NCBI GenBank assembly: GCA_964435475.1 | Contig: CAYSZB010000050.1 | Coordinates: forward strand, 1-17,215 | Origin: CAYSZB01 sp964435475 | GTDB lineage: Bacteria; Chloroflexota; Anaerolineae; Anaerolineales; Anaerolineaceae | Reading direction: 5' to 3' | DNA length: 17,215 nucleotides | In this document: positions 5,807 through 13,523 of the stretch, in pieces | How positions within the stretch are numbered: the stretch's first letter is position 1 | Layout of the letters: every line of letters begins with the position of its first letter | The notes under the pieces: generated by a model | What the model was told of the DNA's origin: nothing | The model's database searches: none | What the model saw: only the letters and a program-made list of their open reading frames with translations | Program-made: the position numbers and the translations under genes

Positions 5807-8800
5807 ATGAAAATTCATGCTGTCTTCCGTTTTTTGGCAATCCTTCTCTTCATTTGCCTTTTTATCTCAGCCGCACAGGTGAAAGATGTCCGGGCGCTTC
5901 TTGGCGATGTGGATATTTCCGGTTTGGTGGATCTTGCCGACATGGCGATCATCGATGCTGCCTATGCTGCAAACACCGCTTCTCCAAATTGGGATGTTCG
6001 CGCTGATATCAATCTCGATGACCTTGTCAGCCTCAAAGACCTGGCTTTAGCCGGGCGCAGCTTTGCCTCCACGTTCAACTTCCTGACCCATCGCCGCATT
6101 TCTAATGGACGCGACAACAACCCCGCCCTGACCAACCCCTATTGGTGTGATGCCGTGGCGGACCAGTTTGGGCGCATCCATGTCATCTGGGAGGATGGCA
6201 CGGGTTCATCAAACGCCTATCTCTATTACACCCAGTTGGATGCAGCGGGCAATGCCCTGATCGAGGATGTGTTGATCTCCAATGACAGCCTGAATGCCCG
6301 CCTGGCAGTCGGACCGGATGGCTCGGCTCATATCGTCTATCGACGCCACTATTCCGACAGCGGTCTCTACTATATCAGCCTGGGTCCGGACGGCAGTTTT
6401 TGGGGCAATCACACCCAATTGCCAAATTGTGCAACCTGTGATAATGCTGCCATCGCGGTGGATGCCTATAACCATGCCCATATCGCCTATTCCAAACCAA
6501 ACTATAAAGCCCTTTACACCATTGTGGGTGAAAACGGTCAACTGCTGCCTGCCGCCCAACTGAATCCCGGGTCTACCACCAATGCCACCGCTTTTACCGT
6601 GGCGGTCAGCAAGGATGGCGCGCGACACATCCTCTGGCGACAGGCAACCGGTGTGGGCGGAGGTGAGCTGCGTTATACACGCATCAGCAGCAAGGGCGAA
6701 GTCACTGCCAACAATCGCACGGTTGCCACCCTGGTAGGCTCTTACACCGACCGTTTCTATTACCTGACATCTGATTCCCAGAACGCGGTGCACCTGCTTT
6801 ACTATGATTTCCGCGCCAGCACCCCGGGCATCTACTGGGCACGCATCGACCCGGATGGTTCAAAAACAGCGGAGCGCCTGGTATCCAACGATGTCTACAA
6901 TGCGTCCAATGTCAGTGTACAATACGCCATCGACACCGCCGATAACATTCACCTGGTGGCGCCCTGGAGCGGAGCAAATGGGCAGGTGGGTTACGCCCGC
7001 CTTGATCGCAATGGCAACGCCCTCATGCCCTTCCAGCGGGTGGCATTCGAGGCGGAAACCAACAAGGCGGTGATCACAGTTGATTCCTCCGGGCAGGCGA
7101 TGATCGTAGCCCCCACCTCTTCGGGAACGATAAGCCCGCTTTTTGTGGTCTCCACCATGCCTGACCCGGCCTCTTACGATCCCAACCGGGCGGACCTGGT
7201 TTTGGATAAAGCCCACCTGGTCATCGCAGACCAGCTGCTCAAGATCAACGAGTTGGCGGACATCACCGTGACCATCACCAATGGCGGACCAGCCCCCGCC
7301 TCTAATGTGGAACTGGACTTCAGCTTCCTGGATGTTGAAGGGAGCGGGCTTCTCACTATACCGGTGGGCACCCTTGCGGCGTTCACCAGCGTTAATGTGC
7401 ATCAACTCATCCCGGTGCCGGATTTTGACGAGGTGGATGCCTGGGAGATCAGCATCAACGTCCGTACCAGCACAGCTGAGACCTCAATGGATAACAACAG
7501 GGTGATAGCTCCTTTTGGCATTGTGCCCCCTCCGCGTATGTTCAACATTGAGATGCAACCGTTTGATGAGACCTACGCACCGGATGACCGGGCATATGCC
7601 GAACCTCTGCCTGGGGCTACCCTGACACTGGAGTGCACCATGACCAGCTACAAACAACAGATCGAGCCTGGGCAACTTTTCAATGTGTTCTGGGATGTCC
7701 CACTCAATACGAACCCAGCCAATGCCCCGCTCTATCCCACGGCTTGCGAAGTGACCCTCACCAAAGAAGGCTACTCCACTGCATCCTCCTCCGTCACTGC
7801 CCAACGTTTTTCAGTTGAAAACCCCTATGCCATATTGCTTGCCCCGCGTCCGCTCAACCTGTACATCAACACCTGGGGTGAGATCCGGGGAACCATCATG
7901 GATATGGGCAGCTCTGGCATCGAAAACGCCCTCGTCAAATTGAACACCGGGCAGGAAACCCGCACAGATGCACATGGTAATTTTGTGCTGCAAAAGATCC
8001 CTGCCGGAAATTACACCCTGCGCATCTGGGCAGCAAAACAGCAGCCAATCGATGCGGTACCGGTGGCGGTCACACAGGGCAAAACGACCACCCTGGAACT
8101 GGGCATGCAGGATACTGAGCGGGCGGATGTTTTTGGCGTTGTGCGCAACGACCTGGGTCTGCCCCTGATGGGTGCATTGGTTCAGTTCTTTGAAAATGGC
8201 AGTCAAATAGGCTCATCGACCACCGGTGGTGATGGCAGCTATTCTTTCAGCGTTGATCCTTTTGTAGATACTGCCACTTACCGCCTGGATATCACCTGCG
8301 AGCACTATGAACCATCATCCATCAACCTGGTTGACCTGATGCCGGGTATACCGCTTGAAGAAAACATTGTCCTGGTGTACATCGATACGGGTGGTGACCT
8401 GAACACCAGTGGTAACATCAAGTCCTGGGTGCAGGATGAGCGCTGGTGCAAGGCATATGGGGAAGATGAAGACCTGCCCCTCAGGGTGCGCATTCTGCAG
8501 GCCATTGGTTCAAAATGGTGCCCGAGCTTCCAGACCGTGGTCAATTGGGGCGCTTTTGACTATGAACTGGGCTTAAACTTCACCGAAGATGTTTCCGGGA
8601 AGACGGTATCCGAATTGCTGATCAGTTTCAGCAATGAGGAATTCATTTCCTACGACGTCAGCAGCGGACGCTGGCATTCGGGGGGTGAAACCTATTCGGT
8701 TACCGCCCAGCGTATCGACTGGGTGGAACTGATCGCCATCGACAGCAATGGCAACCCGGTCGGCACCTATACCTGGCATGATGAGCGCGTCTTTTATTCC

Positions 8801-9616
8801 AGCACCCAAACCGACCCCGTCCACCCGGTTTGGCGGCTGTCGCTCAACACGCTGGCGCCTACCTGGTCCCAGGCAGCCATCCGCATCTATTACACCATTG
8901 GGCAGTACGACGAGATGGAAGAACAGAATTTCAAGGATTGGAACCCCCCGGCAGACCTCGGTCTGCAGGGCTCAGGCTCGCCCTCCGGGGCGGATCGCCA
9001 GGTGATCACCTGGATGTTGAGCAGCAACGATTCAAGCATGCGCTACAGCCTGGCGGATTACCGCTCAGCGCTCTACCCGCCAGATGCATTTAGCCCATCT
9101 CCGCTGGTTTTACCCCAGGATGCTGTTTCTTCTGTGGAGCGTGCTGTTGGTACTTTATCAGTGGTCGCTGTCACGCCGGGCGTGGCACGGGTCGGTGTAC
9201 CCTATGCCGTGGATATCGTCATCAGTGGGTTTGAAACCCGTCCGGTGTATGCCCTGCAGTTCGATTTGGATTTTAACCAAACCTATCTGCGCCTGGTGGA
9301 TGTACAGGAGATGAGTGATTTTGCCGGTCTCTATGGCAGCTGGCACCGCGTTATGGACCTGCAGGCGGTTAATTCGGCTGGCATTCTCAGTAAGATGGCA
9401 GTGGTTCGCCTGGCGGCACCAACCGGACTGGCAGATGGGAGAGTATTGCACCTGGTGTTTATGCCGGTCAAGAATGTCTCATCCACCACCCTGAACCTGA
9501 CCGGGTCGATCGATTTTGCTGATATCAAAGGAGACCTGTTTGATGCCACTTCGATACTTGATCTTTCGGTGACGGTGGATAAGGCATTGATCTTCCTGCC
9601 GCTGGTGATAAGGTAA
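5807..9616 (+). CDS. Exported multidomain protein: dockerin, seven-repeat propeller, CARDB, carboxypeptidase-regulatory-like, cohesin
   Basis: A 1269-residue protein. Residues 1-30 form a signal peptide (hydrophobic core 8-23). Residues 32-88 form a type I dockerin-like module with two calcium loops: D34, D36, S38, D42, D45, and D68, N70, D72, S76, D79. Seven repeats of about 50 residues (100-450) share a D-x-x-G-x-x-H-I-x-Y/W core and suggest a beta-propeller. Residues 463-572 are CARDB-like. Two carboxypeptidase-regulatory-like beta sandwiches follow at about 688-768 and 772-858. Residues 861-1100 match nothing I recognise and are rich in Trp with Cys881 and Cys905. Residues 1115-1256 resemble a cohesin (GVPYAVDIVISGF, LQFDLDFNQTYLRLVDV). 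The chain ends IFLPLVIR, a tail I associate with exported Chloroflexota proteins. No catalytic site was found. The likely role is extracellular scaffolding or adhesion. Family calls are by eye. Confidence 0.85.
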   Translation: MKIHAVFRFLAILLFICLFISAAQVKDVRALLGDVDISGLVDLADMAIIDAAYAANTASPNWDVRADINLDDLVSLKDLALAGRSFASTFNFLTHRRISNGRDNNPALTNPYWCDAVADQFGRIHVIWEDGTGSSNAYLYYTQLDAAGNALIEDVLISNDSLNARLAVGPDGSAHIVYRRHYSDSGLYYISLGPDGSFWGNHTQLPNCATCDNAAIAVDAYNHAHIAYSKPNYKALYTIVGENGQLLPAAQLNPGSTTNATAFTVAVSKDGARHILWRQATGVGGGELRYTRISSKGEVTANNRTVATLVGSYTDRFYYLTSDSQNAVHLLYYDFRASTPGIYWARIDPDGSKTAERLVSNDVYNASNVSVQYAIDTADNIHLVAPWSGANGQVGYARLDRNGNALMPFQRVAFEAETNKAVITVDSSGQAMIVAPTSSGTISPLFVVSTMPDPASYDPNRADLVLDKAHLVIADQLLKINELADITVTITNGGPAPASNVELDFSFLDVEGSGLLTIPVGTLAAFTSVNVHQLIPVPDFDEVDAWEISINVRTSTAETSMDNNRVIAPFGIVPPPRMFNIEMQPFDETYAPDDRAYAEPLPGATLTLECTMTSYKQQIEPGQLFNVFWDVPLNTNPANAPLYPTACEVTLTKEGYSTASSSVTAQRFSVENPYAILLAPRPLNLYINTWGEIRGTIMDMGSSGIENALVKLNTGQETRTDAHGNFVLQKIPAGNYTLRIWAAKQQPIDAVPVAVTQGKTTTLELGMQDTERADVFGVVRNDLGLPLMGALVQFFENGSQIGSSTTGGDGSYSFSVDPFVDTATYRLDITCEHYEPSSINLVDLMPGIPLEENIVLVYIDTGGDLNTSGNIKSWVQDERWCKAYGEDEDLPLRVRILQAIGSKWCPSFQTVVNWGAFDYELGLNFTEDVSGKTVSELLISFSNEEFISYDVSSGRWHSGGETYSVTAQRIDWVELIAIDSNGNPVGTYTWHDERVFYSSTQTDPVHPVWRLSLNTLAPTWSQAAIRIYYTIGQYDEMEEQNFKDWNPPADLGLQGSGSPSGADRQVITWMLSSNDSSMRYSLADYRSALYPPDAFSPSPLVLPQDAVSSVERAVGTLSVVAVTPGVARVGVPYAVDIVISGFETRPVYALQFDLDFNQTYLRLVDVQEMSDFAGLYGSWHRVMDLQAVNSAGILSKMAVVRLAAPTGLADGRVLHLVFMPVKNVSSTTLNLTGSIDFADIKGDLFDATSILDLSVTVDKALIFLPLVIR
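6155..7117 (+). repeat. Seven protein-level repeats, predicted beta-propeller blades
   Basis: Within the dockerin/cohesin protein, related blocks start near residues 117 (FGRIHVIW), 167 (DGSAHIVY), 217 (YNHAHIAY), 266 (DGARHILW), 321 (QNAVHLLY), 374 (ADNIHLVA) and 424 (SGQAMIVA). Spacing is 49-55 residues. Most are followed by a strand of the type YxxLDxxG. Seven copies of this length fit a seven-bladed propeller. The last copy has lost the His. Confidence 0.75.
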
Positions 9617-9630
9617 GATATGGTGCATGA

Positions 9631-9667
9631 GTAGGGTGCGATCCTCTTGTGATCGCACCTATTTACA
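9631..9667 (+). repeat. GTAG-headed REP-like palindrome, possible terminator
   Basis: GTAG (9631-9634) is followed at once by a perfect 9-bp stem, GGTGCGATC (9635-9643) and GATCGCACC (9651-9659), with a 7-base loop. It lies 14 bases past the stop of the dockerin/cohesin gene. Only a weak T-rich tail (TATTTAC) follows, so it could terminate transcription poorly or be a REP element, or both. Confidence 0.65.
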
Positions 9668-9673
9668 CCGATA

Positions 9674-9682
9674 TGCTATGAT
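9674..9682 (+). promoter_or_regulatory. Extended -10 promoter for the NTPase gene, likely leaderless
   Basis: TGCTATGAT gives a TGn extension and TATGAT (9677-9682). Transcription starting 7-8 bases later would begin at or next to the ATG at 9691. No Shine-Dalgarno sequence lies upstream, which agrees with leaderless translation. Confidence 0.5.
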
Positions 9683-9690
9683 TAGCACCC

Positions 9691-10239
9691 ATGGAAACGG
9701 TAAATTCCCAGCTTTACATATTGAGCGGGCAGCGCGGAGTGGGCAAGACAGCTTTCTGTCAAAAATTTGCCCGGCTTGCGCAGCTTGAGGGCTGGCAGGT
9801 GGGCGGGTTGCTCACCCCGGCGATATTTACTGGCGGTGCGAAAACCGGCATCCTGGCTGAAAACCTGAAAACCGGCGAGACGCACCCGCTGGCGTCCCTG
9901 GTTCAAAGCGCACCGTTCGACCTGCCGTTGGGCAAGTGGTATTTCGATCGATCTGTCATTGCCTGGGGCAACCGGGTGCTCCGCGACAGCCTGCCATGTG
10001 ACCTGTTGATCATCGATGAGTACGGCCCGCTGGAGTTGTTGCACCACGAGGGCTGGTGGGCTTCGGTGGACGTTTTGTCCCGTAAAGAATTCAGGGCAGC
10101 CCTGGTCGTGGTGCGCCCCGAGCTCGAGGGTTTTGCCCGCCAGACACTTAATATTTCCAGAACGATCATTTTGGGCTATGACCAGGCGATTGAACCATCG
10201 GTAAGGTCCTTCTGGGCGAAGATCTCGGGTAATGATTGA
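9691..10239 (+). CDS. THEP1-type nucleoside triphosphatase
   Basis: This 182-residue P-loop protein has the usual size of the THEP1 (NTPase_1) family, which hydrolyses ATP and other nucleoside triphosphates and has an uncertain cellular role. Walker A is GQRGVGKT (13-20) and Walker B is LLIIDEYGPLEL (105-116) with Asp109 and Glu110; IDExGPxEL is the family signature. The VGGLLTP segment (37-43) matches the usual vGGfxTpE strand. The start is the ATG at 9691; no ribosome-binding site is visible and a -10 box lies 8 bases before it. The REP-like palindrome at 9631 separates it from the dockerin/cohesin gene, and a second one lies downstream, so it is probably transcribed alone. Confidence 0.88.
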   Translation: METVNSQLYILSGQRGVGKTAFCQKFARLAQLEGWQVGGLLTPAIFTGGAKTGILAENLKTGETHPLASLVQSAPFDLPLGKWYFDRSVIAWGNRVLRDSLPCDLLIIDEYGPLELLHHEGWWASVDVLSRKEFRAALVVVRPELEGFARQTLNISRTIILGYDQAIEPSVRSFWAKISGND

Positions 10240-10282
10240 TTTTATGCAGCTGCGGCAGAGCCAATTAATATGCAATCCAGTT

Positions 10283-10354
10283 GTAGGGGCGAAGCATCCA
10301 TGCAAGGCCTCTCTTGCTAGCCAGGTAAGTTGATCAAGGATGCTTCGCCCTTAC
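10283..10354. repeat. Long imperfect palindrome, GTAG-headed REP-like element or bidirectional terminator
   Basis: The left arm GTAGGGGCGAAGCATCC (10283-10299) pairs with the right arm GGATGCTTCGCCCTTAC (10338-10354) over 17 positions with one G-T wobble. A 38-base loop holds CCAGGTAAG (10321-10329), which can pair instead with CTTACCTG (10350-10357). It lies between the convergent ends of the NTPase and ABC exporter genes, where it may terminate both. I recall similar GTAGGGGCGAAGC palindromes from other environmental bacteria; that is memory, not a search. Confidence 0.75.
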
Positions 10355-10401
10355 CTGTCCCCTGGTTGATAAATTCTTTTCCAACACGAAACCAATATCC
10401 C

Positions 10402-12276
10402 CTACCGATACCCCTCCGCCTGCAAATTGAACAGCCTGGCATACGCCCCATCCAGGGTGATCAGTTCCTTGTGACTGCCCAGCTCGATGATCCTGCCAGC
10501 CGAAAGCACCACGATGCGGTCAGCCATGCGCACGGTCGAGAAACGGTGCGAGATCAACACGGCGATGCGCTCCCCGATCAGCTCGCCAAAACGCTGGAAG
10601 ACCTCGTACTCCGCTTCGGCGTCCAGGGCGGAGGTCGGTTCGTCCAACACCAGCACCTCGGCGTCGCGCATGAAAGCCCGTGCCAGGGCGATCTTCTGCC
10701 ACTGCCCGCCTGAAAGTTCCGCCCCGCGTTCCCAGCGCCTGCCCAGCATGGTATCGTAGCCGTTGGGCAGCGCTTCGATCACCGGCGCCGCCCCGCCGCG
10801 CTCCGCCGCCGACTGGATGCGCGCCATGTCGTCCAGCGCATCCACCTGCCCGAAGGCAATGTTCTCGCGCACGGTGAACATGTAGCGTACATAGTCCTGG
10901 AAGATGACCCCGAAGCGCTGGTGCAGGCTTTTCAGGTCATACTCCCTCAGGTCCACCCCGTCCAGCAGGATCTGCCCATCGGTTGGGTCATACAGGCGGG
11001 TGAGCAGCTTGATCAGCGTGGTCTTGCCAGCCCCGTTCAACCCCACCAGCGCGATGCGCTCGCCGGGTTGAATGGTCAGGTTGATGTTGCGCAGGACGAA
11101 CACTTCCGAACCCGGGTAGCAGAATGAGACATCCCTGAACTCGATGCCCTGGCGGATGGGTGCGGGGGCAATGACTCCATTGACCGGGGCGACCAGTTGC
11201 GGTTCCAGTTCCAGGTAGGTCATCAAATTGTCGAGGTAAAGGTTGCTTTCATACAGGCGGTTGAAGCTATCCAAAAGCCCGCGGATCGAGCTTTGAGACT
11301 GCCTGAAAAGACCCAAAAACATGGTCATGTCACCGAGGGTGATCGCGCTGATCACCGCCTGCTGGATGATCCACACATAGCTGCCGTAATACGCCACGTT
11401 CGAGAGCAGCCCCCAGCCCAGCCCGGCAAAGGTGCGCTTGACGGCGAGGGCTTTGTCTTCCTGGTAGAACTTGGTGTAGAGCGTCTTGTAGCGCTTGAGC
11501 AGGGGTTCGCCCAGGCCGAACAGCTTGATCTCCTTGACCGTTTCACTGCCAGTCAACAGTGATTCAAGGTAGTTCAACAGGCGGCTCTCGGGTGCACGGT
11601 GGGTGACCGTGCGGAAAGCCCGCTCGGCAAATTGCGATTGGGAGAGGAAGGACGGGATGGCGGCGACGAAGACGATCACTGCGATCCATGGGCTGAAGCG
11701 CACCAGCAAAACGACCAGCGAGACCAGGGTGATCACCTGCTGCAGGACCTGCAAAATGGCATTGACGATCGTCAGCGCGCTGCTGTCTGCCTGGCGGCGG
11801 GCGTTCTGCAGCATGTCATAGAAGACCGGGTTCTCAAAGAACTGCAGGTCAAGTTTGATCGCTTTATTGATCACCATGCTGTTGATGTGGTTTGCCAGTT
11901 GGGCCCGCAGAACGCTGTCCGAGAGTGCACGCATCTGCCCGCTCACCGAACTGACCAGCACCAGCCCGAATTCCAAAAGCAGGTAGGGCAAGACCAGGCG
12001 TGTGCCTTCCAGCATGGGCAGGTTCTGCTTTGAGGCGTCGACAATGGCATCGATGATCAGCTTGCCTGCCCAGGCCTGGGCGGCGGGCAGCGCCGCCGCG
12101 ATCAGTGTCAGCAGGATGCCGATGATGGCAGACACGCGGCTGGCAGCCCACACCAGCTTGAATGCCTGGGGTGTGTTGCGCAGTGCGTCAAAGAAGTCGT
12201 GCAGGCCATCGCGCATGCGTTTGTGCAGTGGACCTTCCCGTTTAACCTTGATGGGTGGTGGACCTGGATTGTGCAA
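10402..12276 (-). CDS. ABC exporter half-transporter (fused permease and ATPase)
   Basis: At 624 residues this has the standard length of a type IV ABC exporter half-transporter, which works as a dimer in the membrane to expel drugs, lipids or peptides. The permease domain spans about 40-330 with hydrophobic segments at 48-68, 95-112, 172-210 and 285-320. The ATPase domain is complete: Walker A GLNGAGKTT (412-420), Q-loop Gln460, signature LSGGQ (521-525), Walker B VLVLDEP with catalytic Glu546, and switch His577 (ISHRFST). The start is a TTG at 12276, backed by GGAG 7 bases upstream. It is the last gene of the minus-strand cluster, 133 bases after the DinB-like gene, and may have its own promoter there. 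Substrate unknown; a multidrug or peptide exporter is likeliest. Confidence 0.92.
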   Translation of the reverse strand: MHNPGPPPIKVKREGPLHKRMRDGLHDFFDALRNTPQAFKLVWAASRVSAIIGILLTLIAAALPAAQAWAGKLIIDAIVDASKQNLPMLEGTRLVLPYLLLEFGLVLVSSVSGQMRALSDSVLRAQLANHINSMVINKAIKLDLQFFENPVFYDMLQNARRQADSSALTIVNAILQVLQQVITLVSLVVLLVRFSPWIAVIVFVAAIPSFLSQSQFAERAFRTVTHRAPESRLLNYLESLLTGSETVKEIKLFGLGEPLLKRYKTLYTKFYQEDKALAVKRTFAGLGWGLLSNVAYYGSYVWIIQQAVISAITLGDMTMFLGLFRQSQSSIRGLLDSFNRLYESNLYLDNLMTYLELEPQLVAPVNGVIAPAPIRQGIEFRDVSFCYPGSEVFVLRNINLTIQPGERIALVGLNGAGKTTLIKLLTRLYDPTDGQILLDGVDLREYDLKSLHQRFGVIFQDYVRYMFTVRENIAFGQVDALDDMARIQSAAERGGAAPVIEALPNGYDTMLGRRWERGAELSGGQWQKIALARAFMRDAEVLVLDEPTSALDAEAEYEVFQRFGELIGERIAVLISHRFSTVRMADRIVVLSAGRIIELGSHKELITLDGAYARLFNLQAEGYR

Positions 12277-12306
12277 ATCTGTTCTCCTGGCAGGTTTTTA
12301 GGTGGG

Positions 12307-12324
12307 TTGACCGTTCCAGGTCAA
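12307..12324. promoter_or_regulatory. Inverted repeat, possible operator for the ABC exporter
   Basis: TTGACC (12307-12312) and GGTCAA (12319-12324) are perfectly inverted with a 6-base spacer. They sit between the candidate -10 box and the exporter's start codon, where a bound repressor would block transcription. Confidence 0.4.
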
Positions 12325-12336
12325 AGCGCCTCGGTT

Positions 12337-12342
12337 ATTGTA
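12337..12342 (-). promoter_or_regulatory. Possible -10 box upstream of the ABC exporter
   Basis: The minus strand reads TACAAT 60 bases before the TTG start, with no convincing -35. If real it allows exporter expression independent of the upstream genes. Confidence 0.3.
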
Positions 12343-12409
12343 ATCCAGTTACGTTTAAAAATTGTGGGATCGCCGCAGATCTGGCAGTTCAGGCTGTGCC
12401 GGGTGTCTC

Positions 12410-12991
12410 TCAGGTGCGGGGGACCCAGCGCGCTTGCAAGCCGCTATGCTGACCAAGGAACATGTGCAGCTGGGCGGCATGTTCCTGGGTGTGGCGCATG
12501 TTATCCAGCAGCAGCTCGCCAAAACTGAGCTCTCCCCAGGGGAAGTGCATCTGTTGTTGAGCCTGTGCATCGCTCAGGGTGCTGCAAACAGACTGGCATT
12601 TCAACCGGTTCAATTCGAGGTAAGCCAGCAACTCATCCTTGCTGTAGCAGCGATCCGGCAGCAGACCCCGGGGGTCAAATTCGCTCAGGGTAAAGGGAAC
12701 TGGCGGCATGAAATCCCTGTTGTCGGGGGTCAGGTAATAATCAAGAAAAAACAGGGCATGGTAGGCTACATACCAGAATTCAGAGCAACCGGGGAAATCA
12801 GCCGGTTCCTGCCACATCTTTCCGCGCCACAGTTCATCCGGGCAGGCTTTCAGGGCATTTTCAAGGGTTACAATGGCAGCGCCAAGTTGACTTTCAATAG
12901 CTTTCTTCCACTCGTATGGTATGTTTGTCTTCGTTTCTGTATTTATTTCATCCTCCCTGGCTGAAAGCGATAGAGGTTGTGGGTTTGACAT
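12410..12991 (-). CDS. DinB-like (DinB_2/YfiT superfamily) protein
   Basis: The DinB superfamily forms a four-helix bundle holding a metal on three histidines. Many members are thiol-dependent transferases or have unknown roles. Here the candidates are His78 in FWYVAYHALFFLDYYL, and His167 and His171 in MRHTQEHAAQLHMFLG, at the expected places. From the ATG at 12991 the protein has 193 residues and overlaps the isochorismatase gene by 44 bases, without a clear ribosome-binding site. The fold should begin near Trp28. A strong GGGAGG (12957-12952) lies at the end of the upstream gene, but the first in-frame codon at proper distance is ATA (12946), and there is no in-frame ATG, GTG or TTG between it and the fold. 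The true start is therefore uncertain. Translational coupling to the upstream gene is likely. Confidence 0.82.
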   Translation of the reverse strand: MSNPQPLSLSAREDEINTETKTNIPYEWKKAIESQLGAAIVTLENALKACPDELWRGKMWQEPADFPGCSEFWYVAYHALFFLDYYLTPDNRDFMPPVPFTLSEFDPRGLLPDRCYSKDELLAYLELNRLKCQSVCSTLSDAQAQQQMHFPWGELSFGELLLDNMRHTQEHAAQLHMFLGQHSGLQARWVPRT

Positions 12992-13508
12992 CGGCTTTCA
13001 GCACTTCAAATTCCTGATTCCACTTATCGATCAGTACCGGGGCTTGCTCATTAAAGTTGCTATGAGCATCTTTGGCAACAACCACGTGGTAACCCAATTC
13101 TAGGGCGCCAATGCATGTGGCTTTGACACAGCCGTGTGTGACCATCCCGCAGATCACCAGGCTGCCGATGTCCATTGCCTGCAGTGTCTCTCCCAGTTTG
13201 GTATCCTCAAATGCATTGGGATGCTGCTTTTGGATGATCTTTTCATCATGCAGCGGATGGAGCCTGGGGTGCAGCTGCCATTCCGGGGAGCCCATGACCA
13301 GCGCTGAGGGGCTGGAATGCTGTATGTAGATGACCGGTACGCTGCTATGATGAGCTTTCTCAACCAGCGCCAGGATGTTATGCAGGAACTCCTCGGCATG
13401 GAAGACGGGATGGGCTTTTTGAAACAGTCCGCTTTGCACATCAATGACCAGCAGGGCAAATTTTGCCGGGTCTTTGGCGATTGGAAACCTGAGCGCTTTT
13501 GACTTCAT
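12948..13508 (-). CDS. Isochorismatase-like cysteine hydrolase
   Basis: A 186-residue cytoplasmic enzyme of the family that includes nicotinamidases, N-carbamoyl hydrolases and isochorismatases. The catalytic triad is visible: Asp23 in ALLVIDVQ, Lys94 in IIQKQHPNAF, and Cys127 in GMVTHGCVKAT. The cis-peptide region (MVTH) and the CVKATCIGALELGY helix are typical. Substrate cannot be read; the lack of a metal-binding D-x-H next to Lys argues weakly against a nicotinamidase. GGAGAG about 6 bases before the ATG supports the start. It is 15 bases from the deaminase gene upstream and overlaps the DinB-like gene downstream, so it belongs to the minus-strand cluster. Confidence 0.9.
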   Translation of the reverse strand: MKSKALRFPIAKDPAKFALLVIDVQSGLFQKAHPVFHAEEFLHNILALVEKAHHSSVPVIYIQHSSPSALVMGSPEWQLHPRLHPLHDEKIIQKQHPNAFEDTKLGETLQAMDIGSLVICGMVTHGCVKATCIGALELGYHVVVAKDAHSNFNEQAPVLIDKWNQEFEVLKADVKPTTSIAFSQGG

Positions 13509-13523
13509 TTTTTTCTCTCCGAA

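Noticed and set aside
9682..10305. 207-codon open frame opposite the NTPase gene
   Set aside because: Antisense shadow; the plus-strand frame has complete Walker A and B motifs.
12362..12964. 200-codon plus-strand open frame over the DinB-like gene
   Set aside because: The antisense frame lacks family motifs. The minus frame has the three histidines of DinB proteins and fits the surrounding gene order.
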